In this document: in pieces, positions 10,163 to 22,009 of the stretch
How positions within the stretch are numbered: the first letter of the stretch is position 1
How the letters are laid out: every line of letters starts with the position of its first letter
Source: Collariella sp. IMI 366227
Lineage: Eukaryota > Ascomycota > Sordariomycetes > Sordariales > Chaetomiaceae
Reading direction: 5' to 3'
Length of the DNA stretch: 64,000 nt
Assembly (NCBI GenBank): GCA_027946355.1
Contig: JAPEUS010000023.1
Location: 186,001 to 250,000, forward strand
Translations under genes and position numbers: made by a program
The notes under the pieces: generated by a model
The model's database searches: none
What the model was told of the DNA's origin: nothing
The model's input: the letters and a program-made list of their open reading frames with translations, nothing else

Positions 10163-12195
10163 CGTGCGCGTTGGTGATACGGTCGAGGGGAGCAGCATCA
10201 AAGGAGAAACCCGGCCATTTTATTGAGGTGGCCAGCGACCACCAGCAGACATCGTTCGTCAGCTTGTGCCGGTGGCCACGACGACAAGGCGAACTAAAAG
10301 AAGCTTGACCGCATTTAACTGCATTTTTGGCCGAATTTGATGCAAGAAAGGGCAAAAAGCGGGAACTGGGGGATTCCCACACGCGTCTTCCAGAACGGCG
10401 ACCCTGATTAGGAAGGTGCGAAAGCCCAATTGCCTGGGACAGTCACGCATCCCAACCAGGGCTGGCATCCTGCCGACGTCAGCAGCTGTTTAAAACGGGG
10501 CCGATGAAGAAAAGCTCGATCGTTTCTTCAGACTGTCGTCGTGGGATTGCGCGGCTCTCAGTTGCGAAGGATTGGGAGAGGAGCATCACGACTTTCACTC
10601 CCTCTAAGAATTCAATTCCTCCTCAGGAGACAGAAGTGGAAACTGGTCTGGTCTGGGCAGTTGACGGGAATTTTGATGCCCCACTTCAAGCCCCCGCCGT
10701 TTGCCAAACTGAACCGAGAATTCGCATCTTTCTCGAGGCTCGAGAACGAAACCTCAAGCCATTTATTTCCTTCTAGCCACTTTTCTACTCCCATCCAAAA
10801 CCCCAAGGACTGAGGATTGAGAAGTATCTGGCCAAAGTATGGACTCTGTGACGAGTCCAGGAATGTCATTATGGGTCTCTGATGATTGCCCCGTTCTTCT
10901 TTTCTGACGAGCAGGCCTCGCTCAGACAGACGGTTTGACTCAAACAACGTTGAGTGAAGCCGGCCACTTACATGCAAATAACGGGGTTTGTGAGACAGCA
11001 CGTGTGCATGCCAACCCTGAAATGATCTCAATGATTGCCGGTTACATTTTGGCACGAAGAATTGACGAAGAGTTGTGTGATCTGTCACTTCCCGTTGACC
11101 CCTGCAGTTCTCCACCGAGAAACCCCAACCCACCATGGGATGGCAACAGTCTATGGCTGGGCTTCGTAGCAGGACAACGAGTGGCCGACCACATAACAAA
11201 ATCTCAAGCCACTGGGACAGCCCGTGAGGAAAATAGCAAATGGGGTGTGCTTAGAAACAAGGAAGACAACACCAGGGTTAGGGTTACATATCCCTCAAGC
11301 ATACTGGACATGGGGCCTTGAAGGTTTTCCATTGTTTGAACTCCTGTTCGATCAGAGAGTGACCTTGATGGTCAAGACGGAGGCAGCCATGGTAAACTCT
11401 GCTCTCGTTTTGAGACCATGAAGTTGAGGTGGTCCTGGAATGGAATGCTCTCAGACGCAGGCGGGCTGTGATGATGTGATGGAAGCGAACGCTTGGCCTG
11501 AGCGCAGGCCTGAAGTCTTCAGCTGGAAGACCCCCACGCTGCACACCCTCAGACACTCCTGCCCAAAGCTGCCCCATGCAGCACACTTCCCCTCCATTGG
11601 CTTCCCCAATCGCCAACTATCGTCAACCATCGCCAAAACCCCAACATTGGTTGTCGACTTGGGCGTCTCTTCAATAGTCTTGGTTTTTTTTTTTCTTTCC
11701 TCACCTTCTTTGCTTTTCTCTCAAAACCATTTTGTGGCTATGATGGAACTTCGAAAAGAGCACCGAACCGCCATGGTTTGGCAATTTTTCTGTTTCAAAC
11801 ACGACAACCACGCCTCGCTACCTCCACGTGGAGGGGGATGAAGAGGGGAGGGGACGCAATCGGTGGTGGGGTGTGGAGATGAGCGTGGGGCGCTCCGTTA
11901 AGGTGCTGGGGGCAGCGGGGGTGCTCTGGGGAATCTCCCCCTCGGTCGCGCAATTTTCTCTGGGCGGGTTCAGCTGAGTGACTGCATTATCTCGACCACC
12001 ACCCCTCGCCCCTCGCGAACTGGAACCTCAAGACCACTTTCGATGCCGATCCGTTACTGCGGATAGGCGCGTTGACAACTGTCCACGACCTTCACACTTG
12101 TGGCCCACCGTTCCATATCTGCAGGGAGACACGAGTCCACGACTCTGGGATTCTAAGCAACTACAGCAAAACCACGAGACCACACCAAAATCACT
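10163..12195. other. Divergent promoter region, ABC transporter / C2H2 regulator
   Basis: About 2 kb without a convincing gene. Several open frames of 60-195 codons occur on both strands but none has domain-like composition. A pyrimidine-rich tract lies at about 11680-11720, possibly in the promoter or 5' UTR of the C2H2 gene. Two telomere-like units near 11275 look fortuitous. Confidence 0.6.
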
Positions 12196-14906
12196 ATGGA
12201 GACCGACCCCTCACCATCCCAGGATCCCACCGCTGGGCTTGGGCCCTACAAGCGCGCAAGCCGCAAGGGAGCACCGCGCCGTTTCGCCTGCGAGTACCCA
12301 GGCTGCGACAAGATCTACTCGAGGGCCGAGCATCTCCAGCGACACCAGCTGAACCGTGGGCTCCCCCGCCGCTGCCGCATCATGTTCTGTCGTGCTAATT
12401 GAGGAACAGACGCTCCGAAGGAAATCTACCAGTGCGATCTTGTTGGAGTATGATGCTTTCATCAAGACGCGGCTCTTCTCTGTTCCCAACCCTAAGGGCC
12501 AGTTCTGCTGACACTCTGTAGTGCGAACAAAAGTTTGTCCGCGCAGACCTCCTGGCCCGCCATAGGAAGCGCCATTCGGCTTCGTACATTCCGAGAAACC
12601 GTGTGCCGAGTTTCAGCGCCGCCGACTCCTCCCCACAGGCCACCGTTGTATCCCCAACGGTCGCCAACGAGCCCCGCCCAACTGCCGCCCGGGTTCCACA
12701 CGACGCCGCGATACTGCTTGGGCCAGACTCGAAAGCGCACACCCCTGCGCCTCAACCAACCCCTATCCCATCCAGCATGCCTCATCAAGCTCGCTGGCAT
12801 CCGATGCTGGACATGGGAGCCTGCAACATCATCCGCCCGAAACCTGGCTACTACCCTCGTGAGGATCAGCGCATTGCAGAGCAACCCGCCGCCGTGCCCT
12901 TTCAGCCCTCCGAGTTCCAGCCTGATATGTCTCGTGAGAATTTTGCCGTCTGGCTGTTTGACTCCAGCGCTTCTTATCCCGAGTTCAACGTCTCCCATCT
13001 GCCATTCACCGACGGGGGACTGGAATCGACATTCAACAACAACATACATTACGACTACGAGTCCTTGACCAGCGGGCGATCGCAGCTTGAGACGCCGACA
13101 CGCTTCCCCGAGGCCGACGAGCTTCTCTCAGAATTCCGGCGACAGGACATCCTCCGGTGGTTCCAGATGTTCCGCCAGAAGCACCCGAAAGCCGAGCCTC
13201 TTGTCGTCAACCTAATCCATGACAACAACGGGGACATCCCTTCTTTGAGCCTCGACATGATGCGCGACTGTATGCAGGAGTATTGGGACCGCGTCTCCCC
13301 TCGACTACCCATCGTTCACCAGCCGACTTTCTCGTGCAACCGGTGCTCTGTGTTCCTTTTAATGGTTATGGTTGCTCTGGGGGCTGTCTCTCTGCGAACC
13401 AGAGACACGACCGGGACCTTGGCCGACTATGGCGGATTTGCGGATGTGATCATTCTCGGAGTCAGGTCAGAAATCCTTACTGCTGAGGAGGCACAACCAC
13501 CCGTGTCTCTGTGGGTATCGCAGGCCCTCCTGCTGCTGGAGTTCTACGAGAAGATGTACTCCTCTCGGCGGCTCCACGAGCGGGCTCACATCTACCACAG
13601 TGTTGCGCTCACCCTCCTCCGACGAGGCAGTCCTCTTATCGGCCGCTCCGGAAGCGAGTCGCCCCCTGAGGTGCATTCGGCCGAACATCCACAAGGTGTT
13701 GGGATGGACTCTCACGCATGGTGGTGTCGCTGGGCAGAAACCGAAGCAATGCACCGCGTCGTCTTTGCCGCCTTCATGATGGACGTCCTCCACGCCGCCA
13801 TGTTTGGCCACGCCGCAGACATGGCACCCCACGAAATCCGCCTGCCACTACCCTGCGACGACAACATGTGGTCTGCCTTCAACCCAGACACCGTCCGGCA
13901 GCTCGACCAGAGCCTGCGCATGTACGGCGTCCGACCAATATCCTTCCTCGACGGCCTCAAGCGCGCCCTCCACGGCAACGAGGTCCAAACCCACTCCTTC
14001 GGTCGCATGATCATCATGTCTGGCCTCCTCAGCGTAGGCTGGCACCTCAGTCACAGAGAAACGCACCTCAAATGGCTCGACCTAACATCCCCCGCCACCG
14101 AAACCCAAGACACCTGGAAAAAAACCCTCCTCCACGCCTTCGACAACTGGAAGCACAGCTTCGACGCCGCCCAAAAAGCAGCAGGCAACCCCGGCCTCGC
14201 CGACGGGCCGGGCTCCAGCGGCCCAGTCCACAGCGCGGCTGTCCTCTATCACCTAGCGCAGATCAGCCTGCACGTCGACATCATCGACTGCCAGGTCTAC
14301 TCCGGCGCGAAGCGCCTGCTTGGCCGAAAGGTTTCCGTCAGGGACTACAACAACGTCGTCGCGAGGATGAGGGCGTGGGCGTCTTTGCCGTCGACGCGCC
14401 ATGCTGTTTTGCATGCGTTCAAGCTACTGCACAGGGTGTTGGTTGATCAGAGGCGGAGTGCGAGTGTGGGGGAGCGAGAGCGGTTGGATGGTGCTGGTGC
14501 GGGCGTGATCAGTCTCCCGCCGATTGAGGTGCAGTCGTTCTCCTGCCGTAATGAACCGGATCCGCATCGGCCGTGGGTTATGTACTACGCTGCGCTGAGC
14601 ATTTGGTCATTTGTGAGGGCGATCAGCAGGCATGATTCCATGCAGGAGCCGTCGGGGCACTCGGGAGATCCGTTTAGGCAGGGGAAGCCGTTGGCGGTGA
14701 ACTACCGGCGGGTGGCTGCGTATTTGTCGAATGTGGCCGGGTACCGTGAGTTGACGGAAAGTGTGGCGATGGGGCTGGGGGATGGACTGTCGGACTTGCT
14801 GGATGCGCTGCGGTCGATCTTTGCTGAGGCGCATTCTGAGTTGTTGCAGGAAGCTCAGGAGCGGTTGAGGGTGTGTAAGGAGATGTTGGCGACTGCGCCT
14901 GGATGA
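12196..14906 (+). CDS. C2H2 zinc-finger and fungal_trans transcription factor
   Basis: Predicted nuclear DNA-binding regulator, 860 aa in three exons: 12196-12355, 12410-12447, 12522-14906. Introns start GTGGGC and GTATGA and end ACAG and GTAG. Finger 1 has C32, C37, H46, H50 (FACEYPGC..AEHLQRHQLN). The second intron cuts finger 2 (C62, C67, H80, H84). Both introns inside the finger region is typical of this family. A fungal-specific transcription factor domain begins near residue 290 (MQEYWDRVSPRLPIVHQPTF). The start at METDPS gives the shortest leader before finger 1. Targets cannot be told from sequence. The frame is clean throughout, unlike several neighbours. Confidence 0.9.
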
Positions 14907-15238
14907 GTCTGGCGGTATGGCCTCGGCTTCTTACATTTTATGGCTGGGTAGACGAGAGGAGATTGACGTAAGATCACGTCACGGCACGTTGATCACATCC
15001 CAGGGAGCAACATTTTTAACCAAGGTCTGTCCCACGGTCAAAATGTCCCTCGAGGCCTAGCACCGAGAGTTTGTTCATCAACAGGATTTGTCAAGAGACG
15101 CAGGTGGGTGAATCCCCAACGCATATTTTGTTAAACCTGTGGTAATTATTGTTGTCTATCCTCTTGCCTCGAGCTGTTTCCAGTCCAATTCATCGCTGGA
15201 CCGGCATCCAATCCTACCAAGACATGCTAATGCCCAGC
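14907..15238. other. Convergent intergenic region
   Basis: About 330 bases between the C2H2 regulator and the FAD oxidase, both ending here. Nothing else seen. Confidence 0.5.
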
Positions 15239-16860
15239 TCAGACCTTGAAATAACCCTTCCACAGCTTGCCAAGCTTGCCCTGGGGGTCATACTTGCGCG
15301 AAACCCTCTTCAACCGCTCGTGGTTCTCCTTGCCATAGCTGGCGAGCACATCCTGGGTCTTCCCGGCGTAGTTCATGTAGATGAAGCCGTTCTTGGACCT
15401 CGCATTGCGGGAAGCGGCAAGGGCATCAACCTGATCAATGAACTCCTTGCCACCGTTCTCAACGGCATCATCCAGCGCCGGAATATCCCAAGTCAGGGTC
15501 AGCTGAATGATCATGACCGGCCCATCCTCCAGCTTCAGGCCCAGCGCGTTGCCACCGTTGACCTCCATTGCCTTGAGGATGTTGGTCGACACGGCCTGGT
15601 AGATCAAATACGGAACGACGGTGCCACCCGTCGCGTTCATGGCCGCGCGCAGGTTGTCGACGTAACCCTCGAACAGGGTGCGGATGTCGAGCAGCAGCTG
15701 CGGCGAGTCGGTGGCTTTGACAGACGTCGCCCAGAACGTCTGCCGCGACCCGGGCGCCTGCGCGATGTCACCGGCGACCTCGGACACGGTCGCCATGCGC
15801 GTGTACCGCTTGATAGTCTTGAACTCGGTCTCGTTGTGCCACGACGCGAACGCAGCCGGCACCGTCGCCACGTCCGTGTGCGAGGAGTGGTACTGGTCAG
15901 TCAGGACAACCCAACCGCCGAACTTGGCCGCGTAGCCCATGACGAAGTAGCTGTGCGCGTAGTGGTCTGCCGGGAAGCCGGTGACCAGCAGCTCGTGCAT
16001 GCGCTTGATCATGGTCTGGGTCGCTTCGCCGCGCCAGATCGAGGAGCTCGCCCACAGCTTGCCCTGCTCGAAAGACACGAGATCAAAGCGGGTGACAACA
16101 CCAAAGTTGGTTCCACCACCACCGCGCAGCGCCCAGTACAGGTCCTTGTTCTCCGTCGGCGACGCCGTCACCACAGAACCGGAGGCGAGCACCACCTCAT
16201 ACCGGCGCACATTATCACACGCCCAACCATACCGCCCAGTAAAGTACGAAATCCCCCCGCCCAACTCCAAACCACCCACACCCACCGTCGCGGCACGCCC
16301 ACCCACCACCGCCAAACCCATGGGATCAAGCACGGACGAAACATTCACCCATCTGTTGCCCGACCCAACGGAAACGGTCTTGCGGTCGGCGGACACCTCG
16401 ACCATGTTGAGGTGCGCCAGGGTAATGGTCACGCCATTGGCCGTGTTGGAGCCACCCTCGAAGGGGGTGTGGCCGCCGGCGCGAACCGCGAAGGGAGTGT
16501 TGAAAAGGGTGAGAATCTTGATAGCTTTAGAGACGTCGTCTGTCTTGCGCGGCGCGACGAAGCATGCTGGATGCTGATTCTCTTGGCGGGTTGACCAGTA
16601 CGCGTTGTAAAGGTCGTAGGAGGCGGTGTTCGGGAAGGAGACTTGGTTGGGGAGGGCCGCGGCTAGGAGTTTGCACTGGGTGGGAGGTGTTAGTTGGCTT
16701 GGGAGGATGTGGGCGGGGCAGGGGAAGGGTGGCTTACGGTCCTGGGGACGGTAGCGGCGGTGTTAAAGGTCTCGGCGACCTCGACCGTGTCGACGATCTC
16801 GACGTCGGTTGCTACCGCTGGCAGCGCCAGGGCGAGGAGGACAGGCCAGAGACGCGTCAT
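15239..16860 (-). CDS. Secreted FAD-linked oxidase (VAO / berberine-bridge type)
   Basis: Flavoprotein oxidase of the VAO family; substrate not predictable (sugars, alcohols or metabolite intermediates in this family). ATG 16860; exon 1 16860-16738, intron 16737-16676 (GTAAGC..CCAG), exon 2 16675-15239; 519 aa. A signal peptide (MTRLWPVLLALALPAVA) opens the protein. The PCMH FAD domain has RAGGH, with H110 the expected 8-alpha-histidyl FAD site, and GGGISYFTGRYGWACDNV, where C194 lies where bicovalent enzymes carry the 6-S-cysteinyl bond. The BBE C-terminal block IYMNYAGKTQ..RLKRVSRKYDPQGKLG is intact. Confidence 0.9.
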
Positions 16861-17984
16861 CTTGAGGTTTGGCTGGGTTGACTGGCAAAAGTCAAACTCG
16901 GGGGATACGACGGCCAAGGGAAGTTAGACCTTTTATTCCCATCGGACTGGATCGTCGGGGTGTTTCCCAATCGCCTCCCCGATGATCTCATGTAAGAAAA
17001 TTTCCCAACCCGGTCTGCATGTGCATGGCAACACAATTCCAGGCCTGTCAATGCTAACCTACAATCCACCATATCCCGACGCTAATGTGACAATTCAAGC
17101 AGGGCCAGGATGTAAAAACCCCCCCACCAGAGACGGACTAGGAGTTGTTCCCCGGCTCCAGTTTGGAGGAAACCGTTACATCGGGGAGGGGTCCCGGAAG
17201 GATCCCGAAGCCAACCACTCTGTGTTCTGGTCTCAACCGGTCCCGCTCAGGGGTCCGCGTCTGCAGTGCAACCCCCCACGGACCAGGGCCAAGAATCGGA
17301 CCGTGGGAACCGTGTGGACCGCGTGGGCAGCGGGCTACGCCGACACGCGAGCCCGTCATTAGCGCCGACACGCTGCAGCTGCTCATCGAGGCTTCAGTCC
17401 GGTCCCCGGGGTGCGCTTCCCTGCGAGATGAATGCGGCACGGGTGCGGCACGGACGCGGGCAGGGGGGCCGCATGGCATGTTTTTGCGGAAATTGAGAGA
17501 CCCGGACCCGGAAATCGTTGTTGAGGGCAGGAAAACTGGAACGAGACATGAAAGCGAACCCGAGGTCTCTTCAACAACGGGCGAAGTTCATGAGGCCAAT
17601 AAAGATGCCAAGGGAAGTAAGTCTTGGGTTTCCGATGCTCCGGGAGGACTTCTCGGCATGTAACAATGGTTCCCCAACTTCCCCCTTTTTATTTTGTTTT
17701 GGATTGGGGCTTGTCCTGAAAACTTCGAGGGCAACTCAATAAAACCGGGTCAATTACACGTTTACTGAGACGTTGGGTCGTCTACCTGGAAAGTCTTGGT
17801 CCACATTCTGATTGGTAACCATCACAACCAAAGGCGCCGTTGAATTTCTTGAGTCTTTCTTTTCAAGATCAGTAAACATCAACAGGCCAAAAGTAAACAA
17901 ACATGATCAGACATGATTTTGCATTTCCATATTGTCTATCAGCTTCTTCCCCTTTTATCTCCAAACCATTCCACCCCTCTTCCC
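16861..17984. other. Intergenic, about 1.1 kb
   Basis: 5' side of the FAD oxidase and 3' side of the kinase-like gene. GC-rich open frames near 17145-17660 (+) look non-coding (overlapping frames, no domain). No repeat found. Confidence 0.5.
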
Positions 17985-19019
17985 TCAACGTCTCCTGAAC
18001 CCCCCAACAACACTACTGTAATACCCTCCAACACCTCTCTGTCCATAACCATTTAACCTCACCTGTTCCAGATGAGCTTGCTCCCTCGCCCTACCCTCAT
18101 CAATCTCATAATATCTCTCCAACTCCCTAATGCATATCTCCCCCTTACCAAACCTCACCAGCAACTTCAGCCACGCCCTCGCCCGCAGACTATTCGAAAC
18201 ATACATCAGTGTATGTACCACATCCCACCACACCCGCCCCTCGGCCGCAAACGGAATGATGTCCTTGTGCGCCCGGCTCAGCAACTCCTTCCACTCGGAA
18301 TCGTCCCTGCTGCAGCCGTGCGTCATCCGCGCGTACTGGAACCACTTGGGCCAAAAACCGCAGCTCTCCCAGTCGATGATGGCGGTTACCTGGGCAGTGG
18401 ACGGGCAAACCATAACATTCCCGACGTACAGATCGCAGTGGGTGAGGACCAGCTCGCTCTGGCATGGCGGCATCATTCTTTGGAGGGTTTCTATGGTGGC
18501 GCGGTCGACGCCGGCGTTCCGCAGCGCCGGGTAAAATTCGTTGTTGAAGATTTCGGCGTCGGTGCGCCACCGGCCGGAGAGGTGCGACCTGGATACCTTA
18601 GGGACGAAGTTATTGTTGGGGAGGCGCTCGCCCGAAACGGACTGCATGGCTGCGCCCTCGAATTTGCTGAGTTTGAGCATGTAGCCTGTGACCTCCCTCG
18701 CAAGGTCGCACTTTTGTTGGCGGGTTAGTCGCGGCCAGCAGTCGGCGAGAGTCACGCCCTCGATGTAGCCCTCGAGGAGGTAGTAGTAGACGCGATCGGG
18801 AGAGAGCCACTCGTCGTGCACGCGCGGGATGGGGATGGAGGTGTTTTCGTAGAGGAACTTGTGGGTGACGGCTTCCGAGTTGATATCCCACGGCACGCGC
18901 TTCAGGATTAGCTCGTCTCGCAGCTTCCAGACCTTGCGGGGACCGTGGTCGTAGATGATATCCCATTCCTTCCAGTTGATCCAGGAAGGGGCCCCGATGC
19001 CGACGTGTCTGCGAGGCAT
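17985..19019 (-). CDS. APH / choline-kinase-like phosphotransferase
   Basis: Small-molecule kinase-like protein of the aminoglycoside phosphotransferase (APH) superfamily, expanded in filamentous fungi; substrate unknown. Single exon of 344 aa. The first in-frame ATG is 19019; upstream codons extend only from TTG. Motifs: catalytic loop LTHCDLYVGNV with H194, D196 and N201, then the metal-binding D216 in IIDWES. Family-typical blocks ILKRVPW and FLYENTSIPIPRVHDEW precede them. No signal peptide, so probably cytosolic. Confidence 0.85.
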   Translation of the reverse strand: MPRRHVGIGAPSWINWKEWDIIYDHGPRKVWKLRDELILKRVPWDINSEAVTHKFLYENTSIPIPRVHDEWLSPDRVYYYLLEGYIEGVTLADCWPRLTRQQKCDLAREVTGYMLKLSKFEGAAMQSVSGERLPNNNFVPKVSRSHLSGRWRTDAEIFNNEFYPALRNAGVDRATIETLQRMMPPCQSELVLTHCDLYVGNVMVCPSTAQVTAIIDWESCGFWPKWFQYARMTHGCSRDDSEWKELLSRAHKDIIPFAAEGRVWWDVVHTLMYVSNSLRARAWLKLLVRFGKGEICIRELERYYEIDEGRAREQAHLEQVRLNGYGQRGVGGYYSSVVGGFRRR

Positions 19020-19837
19020 GGCTGGAATGGATGCGAGACTTGAAGCTGGGTGGTGGCTTTGGTGTTGTTGCGTGCGGTTGAGTGCAGAAAGCCGATGTGA
19101 TGAGTTAGAGAATACAGAAGAGAAGTTGGTTTGAGACAATGCTTAGTTAAGTACATGAGTTGAGACGTCCTTCAAGTTGCACATCAAGTGAACACAGAGA
19201 GAGAATGGCTGACAAGCCCCTTTGTTTACCCAACAATGCTATTATTGTATGGCTCCTCTGTCAGTGGTAACAAAGTCATGGTTCCACAACCACCCAGAAA
19301 TTCCTATCCCAGAAGTAAGTTGGTTTCAAAGGGCCAGGCATCGTCTGCGCAAGTGGAACTTTGAGCTTCTCCCGGGAGGGAACTCGGAGGGGTTTGCTGG
19401 GCGAGGCGTGGCCCATCCTGTCTGCGTTATGAAAAGCGCCTGTTTCGGCGTCGAAACCGATATAAGCTGCAGCCACTATGGGCCAGTGTGGTTATCCCCC
19501 TGATATAACTGGGGGAGAAAAAGATGGGGTATGAAATGTTCAAGTGGACTGTTGATTATCATAACCTTGCGCCCTCTGTCATCTTAGCTTTTTAGGCTTG
19601 GCCCATGATCTTGAGATCTTCCCTCCCCTGTTAAGGAGACTTGCATCGGCTGACAATTTCGATTTTTTTCCATGTTGTGGGATAAAAGAGCGGCTTCTTT
19701 GTTTATGAAGGTGCTTGACTGCTTCTGCATTCCATCGCTTCAAGCTTCATACCAATCTTTGTTCAAAAGGGCCCCCAATACCCTGACCCTCTGTTTGAAA
19801 CGGCTGCAAGACTGGCGTTATACTCCACACCAGGTTC
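19020..19837. other. Intergenic, about 0.8 kb
   Basis: Upstream of the kinase-like gene and downstream of the GFA gene. No coding, RNA or repeat feature recognised. Confidence 0.5.
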
Positions 19838-20362
19838 CTACTCCTTGATCTCCTTCTTGTGAAACAGACCTGTAGCACAATTAGAACCTCGCTCTGCGAC
19901 TGTCTCTTGTTGGTATTTTTTGAGCCATACCTGGGATCTCTGGCATCCACTCAGCCTTACTCTTGCAAAAGAACTCGCCCTTTGGTGGGATCTTCTCGGG
20001 TTTATCTAATGACCCCCACACAATGTAGCGGAACTTGTCTGCTGCTTCTTCCTGCAAGTGTGTGAGCATTAATCTATCAACTCAAACACTTAAAAAGCCT
20101 ACCCCATACTCGCAGATGAAGGCACCGCAAGTATCACAAAACTCCCTCGTCACGCCATTTTCCTGCTTGTGCTTTTTTGGCGTGCCGCTCTCGTACTTGA
20201 AGCACTCGTTGGGCACCTTGGCAGTGAGGCCGTAGTTTGTCCCAAAAGCCCGGCGGCAACTGTGGCAGTGACAAAGTGTTGTGCGAGCGTCCTCAGAACT
20301 CTTGAGCTCCAGGTAGTACCGGGCTTCTCACAGACACAGCGTCCTTGCATGTGGAGGGCCAT
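19838..20362 (-). CDS. GFA-domain zinc protein (Gfa/CENP-V family), one frame break
   Basis: Resembles the glutathione-dependent formaldehyde-activating (GFA) fold, a zinc-binding family whose fungal members are often of unknown substrate. ATG 20362; exons 20362-20103, 20051-19931 and 19869-19838, with introns GTAGGC..GCAG and GTATGG..ACAG; stop TAG 19838. Zinc ligands: GRCVCE near the start, LCHCHSCRRAFG, then CDTCGAF. Exon 2 has YIVWGSLDKPEKIPPKGEFF, typical of the family. One base is missing after GRCVCEK (about 20322): the N-terminus and RYYLELKSSE lie in adjacent frames, and exon 1 is one base short of a whole codon count. Confidence 0.8.
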
Positions 20363-20805
20363 GGCTTGGAGCCGTGGGCGTTGTAGGTTCAAGAGGGTAG
20401 CTGATGTTAGTTTCGTTCGTCTTGTGAAGAAAGGAGAGACTGGTTACGAATACGAAGCAAAAGGAGCATGCTCAGTAACAAACAAAGTGTGTCATTTGGT
20501 GTGTCAAATGAGTTGAGATTTTTGTTCGAAAGAACCAGGATGTGCTGAGCGAGTGGTTGGTTTCCTGTTAGTAGTGGTGACGTCAACGATATAAGATCAT
20601 TCCTGGCAGCCATGCTGTACCAGACGAAACAAGAACTTTTAGTGTGAAGTCTCCAAATCTAGATTTTGTTCATTGACTTCTTAATTCAAACACAGCTTGT
20701 AACTTACACTTTCCCAGTCAACCTTATATGTTTCAACACCACCATTCTCTACTCTTTGCACTCTACATAATAAGATTATTTTGTATCTTTAAATTACAAA
20801 AAATA
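20363..20805. other. Intergenic between GFA gene and tRNA-Ile
   Basis: About 440 AT-rich bases. Nothing recognised beyond the likely GFA promoter. Confidence 0.5.
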
Positions 20806-20900
20806 GCCCGATTAGCTCAGCTGGTTAGAGCGTCGTACTAATACCGGTTCCACCTGTATATGGTATGCGAAGGTCAACAGTTCAATCCTGTTATTGGGCA
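20806..20900 (+). tRNA. tRNA-Ile (AAT) with intron
   Basis: A 95-base cloverleaf: acceptor GCCCGAT pairs with ATTGGGC plus discriminator A; D-arm AGCTCAGCTGGTTAGAGC; anticodon stem TCGTA/TGCGA with loop CTAATA..A; T-arm AACAG TTCAATC CTGTT. Anticodon AAT (read as IAT) gives isoleucine. A 21-base intron sits one base 3' of the anticodon, the canonical site cleaved by the SEN complex. CCA is not encoded, as expected in eukaryotes. Confidence 0.92.
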
Positions 20901-21180
20901 ACCTGTAATTTTTGCCTATTAGTCCTTCCTAGTTTTAAGCACATTACCTTGGTAGGCAGGCATCTCAGCTTGAGTTTGCCTTTCGGTGCTCATCTTGCAA
21001 GAAACCTTATTTGAAAATCTAGCTTTAACTAAACTCATGTGCTTAAAAAGGATACCCCAAACCACCCAGTATGGTGCCAATTCGTTCTTTTCCATTAACG
21101 TACATGATAAGCGAGTCGCACACTTTCAATCACAACACGTCCCCTTTAAACTAAACATCGATTTTTTTCACAACCCAACA
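20901..21180. other. AT-rich spacer between tRNA-Ile and transposase relic
   Basis: About 280 bases, no gene recognised. A short T run a few bases 3' of the tRNA is a plausible Pol III terminator. Confidence 0.4.
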
Positions 21181-21745
21181 TGCCTCGAAGGAATCCAGGA
21201 TAATCCTGGCCCTCGAAGCTCTCCAAAATGACGATTCTTTAAACCTCAGAGCTATAGCCAAGCTCCATCATATCCCCCAATCAACCCTCCTTGACCGGCG
21301 CGCTGGCCGGCCTGTACGACGCGACACTATACCCAATTCAAGGAAGCTCACGAAATTAGAAGAAGAGGCTATGATTCGATACATTACTGCGCTATATACG
21401 CGAGCCTTTCCACTAAGATTGAGTGGTGTGGAAGATATGGCCAACCAATTGCTCCGCGAACACGACGAACCCCTCATCGGCAAACGCTAGGCTCACAACT
21501 TCGTCAAACGCCAGCCAGAGCTCCGTACGCGTTTTACGCGTAGATACAATTAATGGAGGGCCAAGTGAGAAATCCAGATGTCATTGCCGTGTAGTTTACG
21601 CTTATATAGAACTTGATGGCCAAATATAGTATTCTGGAGGACGATATCTTCAACTTCGACGAGACTGGATTTATAATGGGCATCATCTTCGCGGGCATGG
21701 TGGTTACGACCTCAGATGGCCATAGCAAGGCAAAGAAACAATAAC
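21181..21745 (+). pseudogene. Decayed Fot1/pogo transposase fragment
   Basis: The N-terminal half of a Fot1-like transposase is readable across a shift at the start and several stops. Blocks: KESRIILALEALQ, STLLDRRAGRP, GVEDMANQLL, FVKRQPELRTRF and FNFDETGFIMG (the first catalytic D). These match the intact copy at 56982-58625. The W of RWAHNF has become TAG, and TAA and TGA stops follow, consistent with C-to-T / G-to-A decay. The remaining two-thirds of the catalytic domain and the 3' end are absent after about 21745. No paired terminal repeats found. Confidence 0.85.
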
Positions 21746-22009
21746 TAACTAACTGATTTAAACAAGTCATTAGAACCTCGCTTTTAAGAGTGAGACGATC
21801 ACGTCAGCCGCTTTGGCGCCTGGAATCCATCTCGGCCGACTCGGCCGACAGGTCACAGGGGCTGTCAACCTCCCATTCGCTTCTCCCATCATTCCTCTCA
21901 CGACGGCCGAGGCAGAGGCCGCGTTGAGTTTAAATACTTCACTAGCCCGGCAGCAAACAATCTTGCTAAACCTTTAATCATTCTCTACATACTTCTCTCC
22001 GCCCCACAA
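21746..22009. other. Promoter-side spacer of the NAD(P)-binding gene
   Basis: About 260 bases between the transposase relic and ATG 22010; pyrimidine-rich just before the start. Nothing else seen. Confidence 0.4.

Noticed and set aside
11270..11290. Two telomere-like AGGGTT units
   Set aside because: Only two units, and no subtelomeric repeats around; too short to mean an interstitial telomere.
15149..16594. 481-codon plus-strand open frame
   Set aside because: Antisense of the FAD oxidase and starts at TTG; no domain of its own.
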